DNA of 13,815 bases from NCBI GenBank assembly GCA_937926325.1, contig CALAZQ010000305.1, positions 1 to 13,815 on the forward strand. The letters are read 5' to 3'. Shown in pieces: positions 1 to 7,630 of this stretch. Position 1 is the stretch's first letter. The number at the start of each line of letters is the position of its first letter. Made by a program: the position numbers and the translations under genes. Source of the stretch: an uncultured Planctomycetaceae bacterium. Its GTDB lineage: Bacteria > Planctomycetota > Planctomycetia > Pirellulales > UBA1268. The notes beneath the pieces were generated by a model. That model was given only the letters and a program-made list of their open reading frames with translations, ran no database searches and had not been told where the DNA came from.

Positions 1-526
1 AGTCGTGAATCTCTGCCACCACATCGTCATAGCGGGGGTCGAGCTGCATGGTCTGCGGCGTGCCCTGCATATGCATGGCACAGACACCCGCTCCGGTGGC
101 CCGGGCCAGCTCAGCCATGGCCGGGTCACCCTCCAGTCCGGTGACGTCATTGATGATCTCAGCGCCGGCGGCGACGGCCTGCTCCGCCACCACGGCCTTC
201 GACGTGTCGATCGAGACCGGCCGGCCCGACTGCTCCGCCAGCCGCCGAACCACCTCGCCGACCCGCCGCCACTCGTCGGCAGCGGCGACCGGGTCGGCGA
301 AGGGACGGGTGCTTTCCCCCCCGACGTCCAGAATGTCGGCGCCGGCAGCCGCCAGCCGCAGCCCATGGGCCACGGCCGCCTCAATGTCGGCATGCCGGCC
401 GCCGTCGGAAAAGCTATCGGGCGTGACGTTGACAATGCCCATCAGCAGGGGCGGCTGGCCCACCTCGGGGAGAACCAGCTGCCGGGTTCGCAGCTGCCAG
501 ACGGTCGGGCGGGGAGGGGCTGCCAT
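1..526 (-). CDS. folP: Dihydropteroate synthase, C-terminus cut off by window edge
   Basis: Joins p-aminobenzoate to hydroxymethyl-dihydropterin diphosphate in cytoplasmic folate synthesis. The 175 visible residues carry the family motifs in order: MGIVNVTPDSFSDGG (29-43, pterin and metal loop 1), LDVGGESTRP (66-75, loop 2), SIDTSK (105-110), NDVTG (126-130) and MHMQGTPQTM (151-160). About 100 residues are missing at the left edge, including the region that would hold the conserved Lys and Arg-x-His of the TIM barrel. The ATG at 526 overlaps the lptE stop by one base (TGATG), so this is the last visible gene of the long minus-strand operon. The residue after the loop-2 Pro is Phe (RPFAD) where many family members have Gly. 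Identity is near certain from the motifs. Confidence 0.97.
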   Translation of the reverse strand, partial: MAAPPRPTVWQLRTRQLVLPEVGQPPLLMGIVNVTPDSFSDGGRHADIEAAVAHGLRLAAAGADILDVGGESTRPFADPVAAADEWRRVGEVVRRLAEQSGRPVSIDTSKAVVAEQAVAAGAEIINDVTGLEGDPAMAELARATGAGVCAMHMQGTPQTMQLDPRYDDVVAEIHD

Positions 527-1086
527 CACCACGGCTCTTCCATCAGGCCGACGATCTGCTGGGCCATCTTGACGATGCCCTCCTGCTGGGTGCTGATCAC
601 CGACCGGCCGTATTCCGGCACGAGCGCGGCCGACTGCCCGACATCGACGCTGGCTGCCGGCACCGGCACCGCCCCCGACGCCAGCACCGTGCCGCCGCGA
701 TCGGCCCAGGTGACGAGCACCTGCAGGTTCATCTCGACCATCCGCGACTGATCGCTGGGGCTTTCCACCATGATTCGCTTGGTATCGGCCACGACCCGGC
801 CGGTCAGGATGCTGTCGGCCCCCTGGCTATCGACCACCTTGAACGGCGTCCGCTTCTCGATTTCCTTGCAGACCGCCTCGGTCAGCCGTTCCCCCAGATC
901 AACTGCGGGAACCACCCGAAAGCTGTCGCACTGAAACAGCGGCACGTAGATGGTCCGGACGTTGGCGGCGTAGAGCGTGCTGTTGCCGAACCGATAGGTG
1001 GCACAGCCGAGCAGCCCCGGGAGCAGGCAGGCCAGCCCACCCAGAACATGCCGACGATCAAGCGAAAGATGCATGGGGCGGCTCAT
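526..1086 (-). CDS. lptE: LptE-like LPS-assembly lipoprotein
   Basis: Probable outer-membrane lipoprotein of the LptE family, the plug and partner of the LptD translocon that delivers lipopolysaccharide to the cell surface. The 186-residue protein has a signal peptide with an RR pair (11-12), a hydrophobic stretch (14-27) and a lipobox LLGC with the lipidated Cys at 28. The mature part starts YRFGNSTLYAANVRTIYVPL and continues with a segment rich in E/K (EAVCKEIEKRTPFKVV), then beta-rich sequence; this is the pattern of the LptE domain as I remember it from planctomycete proteins. The ATG shares four bases (ATGA) with the end of the bamD-like gene, and the stop overlaps the folP start. No other Lpt gene is visible, so the assignment rests on family resemblance and on the neighbouring BamD-like gene. 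Confidence 0.8.
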   Translation of the reverse strand: MSRPMHLSLDRRHVLGGLACLLPGLLGCATYRFGNSTLYAANVRTIYVPLFQCDSFRVVPAVDLGERLTEAVCKEIEKRTPFKVVDSQGADSILTGRVVADTKRIMVESPSDQSRMVEMNLQVLVTWADRGGTVLASGAVPVPAASVDVGQSAALVPEYGRSVISTQQEGIVKMAQQIVGLMEEPW

Positions 1087-2369
1087 CGCAGCGGCGGGCT
1101 CTCGCCCGAGTTGTCCTGGCGGGCGATCGCCGTTTCGGCCTCAGCCATCGCGTCGAGTTCGGCCTCTTTGAGAGAGTCGGGGTTCAGGAAGGCGGTCAGG
1201 GCCGGGAAGGGGTTGTCGCTGACATCGTCGAGGCCGGCCAGTTCCTCCAGCCGGTCACGGGACTGCTGGGCCAGCATGGTCTTGGGGTAGTCGCGGGCAA
1301 TCAGGGCATAGTAGATCCGGGCCGAGGTGTAGTGCTGGCCCTTCTTGTAAAACTCGGCCCGCTTCCAGTGGCGGAGCGCCTGTTGGGCGGCGATCTCAGC
1401 CCGGCTCCGCACCACCCGCTGTTCCTCTTCGGTACTGAGCTGGTCGGGGAACTGCACCAGAATCTGGTCGGCCAGAATCTCGGCCTCGTCCAGCATGCCC
1501 CCTTCGTAAGCCGGCCCCTGATAGGCCTTCAGCTTCGCCTGCAGGGCGAACAGGTGGGCTGGCATCAGAAACTCGCTGTCGGGGTACTCGGTCCGCAGCA
1601 GCGAGTAGAAATAGTCGGCGTCGAGCCATTCCCGGTTGAGGAAGTGGGCGTTGGCCTCCGCCATCAGGCTGTCATCGGCCAGCGGGCCCCGGGGGTCGTT
1701 GAGCCGGACATGCTCATAGGCCTTGAGGGCCCGGCCCCGGGTGTCGAACAGCGGCCGGCTGCGGTCCAGCACGTTGGGCACCAGCAGGGGCAGATGCCGC
1801 TTTTCATCGAGGGCCAGCCAGTATTGGGCAATCACGAACTGCCGCTGGGCGATCCGGTCGAGGTAGCGGGTGTTGGGATATTTCTTAACCAGGCCGTCGT
1901 ATTCGTCTTCGGCCTTCGGGTACTGGTCGGTGAAGAAGAGGCACTCGGCCGCCTGCCACATGGCATCCTCTTCCAGGGCCGAATCGGGCCAACGGTCGAT
2001 GACCTTGCGATATTGCTTGAGTGCCTTGGCGTACTGTTTTTGCTGAAACAGATCGTCGGCCTCGTCAAACGCCTGCTTGGCCACCGACTCATTCGGCCCC
2101 CGGCCGACCAGCTTTTTGAACCGCCGCTTGAGGGTCTCGCCCTTCAGCGCATTCCAGCCAAACTCCTCCTCGGCCGGGGAATACTCCGACGAAATCACCG
2201 ACGAACTGTCGTCTTCGGCCAGATCCTTGGCGGTGTCGCTGCCGCTGCTCCAGGGCCAGGTCGGCTTCGTGAGGGTGGCGCAGCCTCCGGCAAGGGAGAT
2301 GACAAGTGCCGCCATGCAGCCGTGACAGGCCGTCTGGAGCCAGGGCCCATGATTGGTCGCAGGGTTCAT
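1083..2369 (-). CDS. bamD: BamD-like outer-membrane assembly lipoprotein with TPR repeats
   Basis: Probable periplasm-facing lipoprotein of the BamD/YfiO type, which in proteobacteria is the TPR scaffold of the BAM complex that inserts beta-barrel proteins. The protein has 428 residues, clearly longer than E. coli BamD (about 245). A signal sequence (18-29) ends in AGGC with Cys 30 as the likely lipidated residue; Ala at -3 is less usual than Leu. An acidic, Ser-rich linker follows (about 45-70). Tetratricopeptide-like helix pairs start near residue 96 (AFDEADDLFQQKQYAKALKQ) and continue near 133-168, with more helical repeats at about 235-390. The open frame continues upstream to 2666, but the ATG at 2369 is chosen because it shares ATGA with the recO stop and directly precedes the signal peptide. 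It could be a more general TPR lipoprotein; the lptE neighbour favours the BamD reading. Confidence 0.78.
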   Translation of the reverse strand: MNPATNHGPWLQTACHGCMAALVISLAGGCATLTKPTWPWSSGSDTAKDLAEDDSSSVISSEYSPAEEEFGWNALKGETLKRRFKKLVGRGPNESVAKQAFDEADDLFQQKQYAKALKQYRKVIDRWPDSALEEDAMWQAAECLFFTDQYPKAEDEYDGLVKKYPNTRYLDRIAQRQFVIAQYWLALDEKRHLPLLVPNVLDRSRPLFDTRGRALKAYEHVRLNDPRGPLADDSLMAEANAHFLNREWLDADYFYSLLRTEYPDSEFLMPAHLFALQAKLKAYQGPAYEGGMLDEAEILADQILVQFPDQLSTEEEQRVVRSRAEIAAQQALRHWKRAEFYKKGQHYTSARIYYALIARDYPKTMLAQQSRDRLEELAGLDDVSDNPFPALTAFLNPDSLKEAELDAMAEAETAIARQDNSGESPPLR

Positions 2370-3181
2370 CGGTGGGTCTCGGAGAGGGAGGCGAGGGAGG
2401 TCGTCAGCCAGCGGCTGGTCTTCAGGCGGCGTCCCAGCAGGTTGGTGATCACGGTGTTCATGACGGCACGGACCTCCCCCAGGGCGGCAGGCTCGGGCTG
2501 ATGCTGATCCGGCAGAACCGGGGTGACGGCGAGTTGCCGCAGCAGATTGACCGCGGCGGCAGAAACCGACACGACAGGCCGCTGCCCGCGTCGGCAGCGG
2601 GGGCAGAGCCCGCCCCCGGCCAGCAGGCCGAAGGCGATCCGACTGCCTTCCAGCCGGGTGCCGCACTCCGCACAGCGGTGCAGGGCCGGCTGCTGGCCAA
2701 GTTCCCGCAGGATGCCGAGCTCGGCATGCACCAGGAGCGCAGCGATGCTGGCAGCACCCCTGGCTTGGTTGTCGGCCCGGGCCCGATCGCTACCCGGTCG
2801 AGGCTGCGAGAGCAGCCCGACGGTCGTCCGGGCGAGATCGAACAGCGAGGGCTGGGGGTCGGCGTCAACGGTGACAGCATCGAGGAGCTCGGCAAGGTAG
2901 AGTCCGGCGGCGACCGCCGCCTGACAGCCGCCGACACGGAACCGCTGTTCCAGAAAAGCTTCGGTCAACAAATCGAGGCTGCTGGCAGATCGGCGGAGGA
3001 CGAGTACCTGACAGACCGAAAGCAGGTCAAGGGCGGCGTCAAAGCTGCTCTTGGGCCGCCAGGCTCCCTTCGCCAGCCCCCGCACCTTGCCATGGTCGCG
3101 GGTCAGCAGCGTGACAATGGCACTGGTTTCGCCGAAGGGAATCGCCCGAAGCACCAGCGCCTGGGTCTTGTCGGCCGTCAT
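2366..3181 (-). CDS. recO: DNA repair protein RecO
   Basis: Recombination mediator that, with RecR, helps load RecA onto SSB-coated single-stranded DNA in the RecFOR pathway. The 271-residue length fits the family. The N-terminal OB-fold region is plain (residues 6-64: QALVLRAIPFGETSAIVTLL, then a GKVRGLAKGAWRPKS segment). A helical core follows, and a four-cysteine zinc site sits at C170-x2-C173 and C193-x2-C196 (CAEC, CPRC), as in many RecO proteins. The start and stop both sit in ATGA overlaps, with corC upstream and the bamD-like gene downstream. A gene order ending in recO after phoH, pgpH and ybeY is also known from Firmicutes, where era stands just before recO; here era is absent and corC occupies that place. 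Confidence 0.95.
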   Translation of the reverse strand: MTADKTQALVLRAIPFGETSAIVTLLTRDHGKVRGLAKGAWRPKSSFDAALDLLSVCQVLVLRRSASSLDLLTEAFLEQRFRVGGCQAAVAAGLYLAELLDAVTVDADPQPSLFDLARTTVGLLSQPRPGSDRARADNQARGAASIAALLVHAELGILRELGQQPALHRCAECGTRLEGSRIAFGLLAGGGLCPRCRRGQRPVVSVSAAAVNLLRQLAVTPVLPDQHQPEPAALGEVRAVMNTVITNLLGRRLKTSRWLTTSLASLSETHR

Positions 3182-4437
3182 GAGGCCTCTGCCGGTGCCG
3201 GCAGTCGCGACACCCGCAGCCGGGTGATCCGCCGACGGGTGGCCGCCAGCACCTCGATGGCGACGCCGTCGGCCTCGATCCGTTCGCCCACCTGGGGAAT
3301 CCGGCCGAACACATGAAAGGCGAACCCGCCGATGGTGTCGAAGTCGGCCTCTTCCGGCAGGCCGAAGTGCATCCGCTCATTGAGGTCGTCGGTCGGCACG
3401 TTGGCCAGGGTTTCACAGGCATCCTCCGAGAGCACCAGAATGCCGTCGGTGAATGCCTCGTCGTGCTCATCGGCGATCTCCCCGACTATTTCTTCAAGCG
3501 CGTCCTCGATCGTGACCAGGCCGCAGACACCGCCGAACTCATCGGTGACAATTGCCATGTGCGAGTTGCCCCGCTGGAGTTCCCGCAGCAGCTTCTGGAC
3601 ACTCATGGTTTCGGGAATGAAGTACGGTGGCCGCAGCAGCGTGGTGAGGTCGGGCGGTTCCCGCTCCGGTTCATTTGCTGCCGGGCGGCTCCGGGCCAGC
3701 TCCGCCAGCACCTCACGGGCGTGCAGCACCCCGACAATGTCATCGGGCGAGGCCCGCCAGACCGGCAGCCGCGAGTGGCAGCTGTCGATGGCGATCGTCA
3801 CCGCTGCCGTCCAGCCGTCAGCCAGGGGGATCGCCACCATCTCGGTCCGCGGGGTCATGATCTCGGAGACCTGCACATCCTCCAGTTCCATCACCCCTTC
3901 GATCATCTCGCGGGCCTCCTCATCGAGGTGCCCTTCACGATGGGCCTCTTCCATGGCCAGGCGAATTTCATCCTGTGATTCGTCAGCGTCGCTTGCCCGG
4001 CTGCCCGGAAGGAACCGGCTGATCAACTGAAAGCCTCGGCGTCCCGCGGCCATCAAGGGGGCCGCCAGGCGGACCACCGGCCGCCAGAGCCGCCAGGTCG
4101 CCACCACCACCCAGCCTCCGGCCAGGCGGGTGGTGGCATTGGGGATGATCACCAGCATGACCCAACAGAGCAGCGTCCAGCCGGCGGCCATCCCGATCCG
4201 GGTTCCCGCCACGGGCTGCTGACTGATCAGCAGGGTGGCGAGCACCGCGGTGATGACGACCACGCTTGCCGCGACAAAGGCGATGGTGCCACCGGCGGCC
4301 ATGATTTCGTCGTAGGCCTCGGGGCAGCCCCGGCCCCGGCAGAGTTCCTGGAGGTGGTGCCGCCTGGTCCCACGGATGGCCCGGGCCTGGATGGCAGCGA
4401 GCGTCGCCAGCATAAGAAGGCCGAATGCCGTCTGCAT
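3178..4437 (-). CDS. corC: HlyC/CorC-family membrane protein with CBS pair
   Basis: Member of the HlyC/CorC (CNNM-like) family, linked to magnesium and cobalt efflux or homeostasis. The 419-residue protein has a short N-terminal DUF21-like membrane region with about three hydrophobic segments (1-18, 52-72, 85-115). A charged linker (150-190, with DEEAREMIEGVMEL) is followed by a CBS pair (about 192-245 with IMTPRTEM and HSRLPVW; about 268-325 with DEFGGVCGLVTIEDALEEIV) and a CorC_HlyC C-terminal domain (335-410, with DFDTIGGFAFHVFGRIPQVG). The frame is open to an ATG at 4482, but the ATG at 4437 is preferred because it overlaps the ybeY stop as TGATG, the same arrangement as at lptE/folP. The DUF21 region looks less hydrophobic than in typical members. 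The transported ion cannot be read from the sequence. Confidence 0.9.
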   Translation of the reverse strand: MQTAFGLLMLATLAAIQARAIRGTRRHHLQELCRGRGCPEAYDEIMAAGGTIAFVAASVVVITAVLATLLISQQPVAGTRIGMAAGWTLLCWVMLVIIPNATTRLAGGWVVVATWRLWRPVVRLAAPLMAAGRRGFQLISRFLPGSRASDADESQDEIRLAMEEAHREGHLDEEAREMIEGVMELEDVQVSEIMTPRTEMVAIPLADGWTAAVTIAIDSCHSRLPVWRASPDDIVGVLHAREVLAELARSRPAANEPEREPPDLTTLLRPPYFIPETMSVQKLLRELQRGNSHMAIVTDEFGGVCGLVTIEDALEEIVGEIADEHDEAFTDGILVLSEDACETLANVPTDDLNERMHFGLPEEADFDTIGGFAFHVFGRIPQVGERIEADGVAIEVLAATRRRITRLRVSRLPAPAEAS

Positions 4438-5027
4438 CAGTGCCTCAGCTTCCGGGGAACCGCGGTGGATGAACGCCGACAACGACCGCCGCCGGTTCGC
4501 CGTGGTGGGGCCGGCAGGCCGATGGCCTGCATGAGCTGCCGCTCGCGGCGGCGCATCGACCGCCGTGGGCCCGGTTCAAGGTCATCGAAGCCACAGAGAT
4601 GCAGAAGTCCATGGATCAGGTAATAGGCCAATTCATGCTCTGGTCGCCAGTGGTATCGCGCCGCCTCGCGGACCGCAGTTTCACCGCTGGCAATGATTTC
4701 ACCGGCCAGTCGCAGCCCGGAAGATTCGTGGTGGCCCGGTTCGGCAGCCGTGCTGAGATCAAAGCTGATGACATCGGTCGGCCCGGGAATGCCCAGCCAG
4801 CGGTCGTGAAGCTGGGCAATTTCGGTGTCATTGACAATCGCGATACTGAGGTCTGCCTCAGCAACCTCAAGCTCGGTCAGCGCCGCGGCGAACAGGTGTC
4901 TGAGATCAGCCTGCCGCACCGGGAGCCGCCGCTGGCGGTTGCAGCAGGCGATCTGCCAGCCTCCCGACGCCGGGGGCGGGCCCGCTGCCGGCCAAGCCCC
5001 GGGGAAGCGACGCCTTGATGCTGCCAC
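4437..5027 (-). CDS. ybeY: Endoribonuclease YbeY, rRNA maturation
   Basis: Metal-dependent endoribonuclease involved in 16S rRNA 3'-end maturation and late 30S quality control. The 196-residue protein has the UPF0054 core: IAIVNDTEIAQLHDRWLG (62-79), PTDVISFDL (83-91), GEIIAS (109-114) and the metal motif HGLLHLCGFDD (139-149). The third ligand of the usual HGxLHLxGYDH is Asp 149 instead of His. The start is GTG at 5027, chosen because it overlaps the pgpH stop by one base (TAGTG); the first 25 residues (Pro/Ala/Arg rich) are not conserved family sequence, so a later start is possible but no good one is visible. A basic tail (172-196) follows the catalytic domain. Placement next to phoH and corC matches the well-known ybeZ-ybeY-ybeX functional neighbourhood. 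Confidence 0.95.
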   Translation of the reverse strand: MAASRRRFPGAWPAAGPPPASGGWQIACCNRQRRLPVRQADLRHLFAAALTELEVAEADLSIAIVNDTEIAQLHDRWLGIPGPTDVISFDLSTAAEPGHHESSGLRLAGEIIASGETAVREAARYHWRPEHELAYYLIHGLLHLCGFDDLEPGPRRSMRRRERQLMQAIGLPAPPRRTGGGRCRRSSTAVPRKLRH

Positions 5028-7582
5028 TAGGCCGTCCTCTGGTCGGGGTACTTCACCCGGCCGTGATACACCGCCGTCAGGCTCTTGACGAGACTCTGTT
5101 CAATCAGTCGCAGTTCTTCCAGCGTCAGGCCACAGTCCTCAAACTGGCCATCGAGCAGCCGCTTCATCGCCAGTTCATGGACGAGGCTTGCGATCCGGGC
5201 CGGGGTCGGCTCGGTGAGTGAACGGCTGGCACTCTCGACGGCATCGGAAAGCATCAGCACCGCCGACTCTCGGGTGCTGGGGCGGGGACCGGGGTAGCGG
5301 AAGGTCTGCTCGTCAACGCCGCCGCCATTGGGATCGGCCTGTGACTTTTCGGCCGCGCGGCGGTAGAAGTATTCAACCAGGGTCGTGCCGTGGTGCTCCA
5401 GCAGCAGGTCGATGATCGGTTGGGGCAGGTTGTACTGCCGGGCCAGCTCCGCCCCCTCCTTGACGTGGGCGATGATGATCAGGCTACTCATGGCCGGCAC
5501 CAGGGTCTCGTGGCGGTTCTCCTGCCGGTTCTGGTTCTCGACGTAATAGGCCGGCTTGAGCATCTTGCCGACGTCATGGAAGTAGCCCCCGACCCGGACC
5601 AGCAGCCCTCGGGCCCCGATCGCATCGGCTGCCGCCTCACCGATGCTGGCGACATTGATCGAGTGGTTGTAGGTGCCGGGGGCCCGCCGCACCAGTTCCT
5701 GCAGCAGCGGATGGGCGACGTCACCGATCTCGAGCAGGCTGAGATCGGTCAGTACCCCGAAGGTCTTTTCAATGAAGGGCAGCAGCCCGGTCATCAGAAA
5801 GCCCGCCAACAGCGTCCAGACGCCGGTGCGGGCCGCCTCGAACAGCAGGGTCAGGTCGAGCGGATGCTCCGCCAGCAGATTGGCGCCGATCTGGGTGGTC
5901 ATGGCGACGGCGCCGGCCCACAGCCCGACGTAAATCAGTTTGCTGCGGCTGCGAATTCGGCCCATCCAAAAAACGGTCGCCGCGGCGGCGGCCGCGAGCG
6001 TGATGTAGTCGGCCAGCCCATGGCCGAGGCCGGTCACCAGCACCAGGGCCACCTGGGCAACCAGCAGCAGCGAGAGATCTTCGTCATAGGCGATGGCTAC
6101 CGTCATGGCAAAGACCAGCAACGGCAGGATCTCAGCCCGCCAGGCATCGTTGGCGGCGAAGAAGCAGATCGCCGTCGTGGCGACCACCAACGCCAGCAGG
6201 GTGGCGACGTGGCCCAGATCAGTCAGGACATCGCGGTTGTGCAGGTGCAGGTAGAACCCCGCGAGGGTGAACATCGCGATGAACAACCCCAGCATGGAGA
6301 TGGCCCGGCCGAGTTGCTGCCCCAGCGGCTGCTGCCGCATCGCCTCGTCATGCTCGAGCTTCAGCAGCGTCAATTCTTCGGGAGTGATCTCCTTGCCGGC
6401 CGGAACCAGCAGGTCGCCAGCGGCATAACGAACGAACTGCTTGGGCGTTTTTTCAATCGCCTCAGCCTTGGCCTTGGCGGTTGCCTCGGTGTCGAGTTCG
6501 AGGGAGCCGGTCAGCCGGGGGTCGATCCAGGCGAAGACCCGATCGGTCAACGGCCCGCTGCCGAGTTCTTCTGCCAGCCGCCCCTTGAGCCGAATCTTGG
6601 CTTCGCCCAGCAGCACCTCGGCAACCTGGACCCGGAGCATCTCGGTGATGTTGCCGATGGGGTGGACGTCGATTTCGGTCTGGCTGCCGTCGTCGAGGCC
6701 GTGCTGGATTTTCTCGAGCACACCCTGCTGCTCCAGTGGGGCGAAGGCCCGGTCGATCGCCTTGTTGAATTCAAGCAGCTTCTCCTTGGTGCCCACCCGG
6801 TTGCGGAAGCCGGTGAAGGCCTGTTCGGCCTCAAGCTTCTGCCGGGCGAACTCAGTGACGGCTGTCGCGGCTGGCGTCGCGCCGGGAGCGGCCGGCTGGC
6901 CACGGCCCCGGACGACGGCGTCAGCCAGTCCGGCATCGGCCCGGGCAGCTTCCGCGGGGGTGGCTGGCGCGGTCGTGGCGGTCGCGGAGGTGGGCGGTTC
7001 TTCACCCGGGACGGCGGCAGCCGGCGGCACGTCGTCGGCTGGGCCACTCGGAATCGGCAGGTCGGGCGGTTCTGGTGCGATCGGTGGCTCGACCGGAGTG
7101 ACCTTTGTACCAGGGACGGGAACGGGCAGCCGTTCCAGCACCGGGGCGGTTTCAGGGGCGAACTCCAGCCAGGCCGCCCGGGAGACACCCGCCAGCGTCT
7201 CGGCTGCGGCGATCTCGGCCACCCGGTTCTTCAGGCCGTCGCGGATGCGGACCAGCGGTGAACGGTCTTGGGCGTAGACCACCCGAACCTGCGAGGTGGC
7301 CCGTTCCTGGGCGGCCCGTGTCCGGTCGAGGTCGGGCTTTTCGAAGGCGACCCGGGCGACGACTCCGCGGGGGACAACCGATCCCAGGCGGAAGGCGAAC
7401 GGCTCTGCCCAGCCCTGGAGCAGGATCAACAGCACGACGGCGGCAATCAGGCACAGGCCCAGCCGGACGAGTACCTCCGATCGCGAAATGGTCTCGAGCA
7501 AGCCACTCCAGAACCCTTGCGGACCCTCGACCGAAGAGGCCCGACGGGTGCGGCGGCGAAAGGAAGAAGGAGCGATGCTCAT
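5027..7582 (-). CDS. pgpH: 7TM-HD family cyclic-di-AMP phosphodiesterase (PgpH-like)
   Basis: Membrane HD-domain protein of the YqfF/PgpH family, whose characterised members hydrolyse the second messenger c-di-AMP. The 851 residues run as follows: a cytoplasmic basic N-terminus, TM1 (39-57), a large extracytoplasmic 7TMR-HDED domain (about 65-425), seven hydrophobic segments (about 427-446, 455-475, 485-498, 502-521, 525-541, 549-570, 586-604), and a cytoplasmic HD domain (about 635-840). The metal and catalytic residues are intact: H640 (NHSIN), H669-D670 (FHDVGK), H706 (AHVKEG), H730-H731 (LEHHGTT) and D780 (LSDAVE). The extracytoplasmic domain is broken by a Pro/Ala/Thr-rich stretch at about 150-245, which accounts for the extra length. 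The ATG is 48 bases after the phoH stop with no clear ribosome binding site; a 5-bp hairpin (7594-7606) lies in that gap. The TAG stop overlaps the ybeY GTG. Confidence 0.93.
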   Translation of the reverse strand: MSIAPSSFRRRTRRASSVEGPQGFWSGLLETISRSEVLVRLGLCLIAAVVLLILLQGWAEPFAFRLGSVVPRGVVARVAFEKPDLDRTRAAQERATSQVRVVYAQDRSPLVRIRDGLKNRVAEIAAAETLAGVSRAAWLEFAPETAPVLERLPVPVPGTKVTPVEPPIAPEPPDLPIPSGPADDVPPAAAVPGEEPPTSATATTAPATPAEAARADAGLADAVVRGRGQPAAPGATPAATAVTEFARQKLEAEQAFTGFRNRVGTKEKLLEFNKAIDRAFAPLEQQGVLEKIQHGLDDGSQTEIDVHPIGNITEMLRVQVAEVLLGEAKIRLKGRLAEELGSGPLTDRVFAWIDPRLTGSLELDTEATAKAKAEAIEKTPKQFVRYAAGDLLVPAGKEITPEELTLLKLEHDEAMRQQPLGQQLGRAISMLGLFIAMFTLAGFYLHLHNRDVLTDLGHVATLLALVVATTAICFFAANDAWRAEILPLLVFAMTVAIAYDEDLSLLLVAQVALVLVTGLGHGLADYITLAAAAAATVFWMGRIRSRSKLIYVGLWAGAVAMTTQIGANLLAEHPLDLTLLFEAARTGVWTLLAGFLMTGLLPFIEKTFGVLTDLSLLEIGDVAHPLLQELVRRAPGTYNHSINVASIGEAAADAIGARGLLVRVGGYFHDVGKMLKPAYYVENQNRQENRHETLVPAMSSLIIIAHVKEGAELARQYNLPQPIIDLLLEHHGTTLVEYFYRRAAEKSQADPNGGGVDEQTFRYPGPRPSTRESAVLMLSDAVESASRSLTEPTPARIASLVHELAMKRLLDGQFEDCGLTLEELRLIEQSLVKSLTAVYHGRVKYPDQRTA

Positions 7583-7630
7583 CGCGACAAGCTCGGCATT
7601 CTGCCGGTTTCCATGCGAAGCGGGGAGAAA

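Noticed and set aside
2370..2666. N-terminal extension of the bamD-like gene up to 2666
   Set aside because: It would overlap recO by 300 bases and bury the signal peptide and lipobox about 99 residues inside. The ATG at 2369 gives a lipoprotein signal and an ATGA overlap.
1332..3316. Long plus-strand open frames opposite the bamD-like gene and recO
   Set aside because: Low-complexity, His/Arg/Gly-rich translations without family motifs; the minus-strand genes have lipobox, TPR and zinc-site evidence.
5390..7261. A 623-codon open frame on the plus strand opposite pgpH
   Set aside because: It is the complement of a gene with clear HD and membrane motifs. Its protein is Gln/Gly/Arg-rich with no recognisable domain, as expected for antisense frames in GC-rich DNA.
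7594..7606. 5-bp hairpin CGGCA-TTC-TGCCG in the phoH-pgpH spacer
   Set aside because: Too short and with only a three-base loop; such repeats arise often by chance in GC-rich DNA, and no T-run follows.
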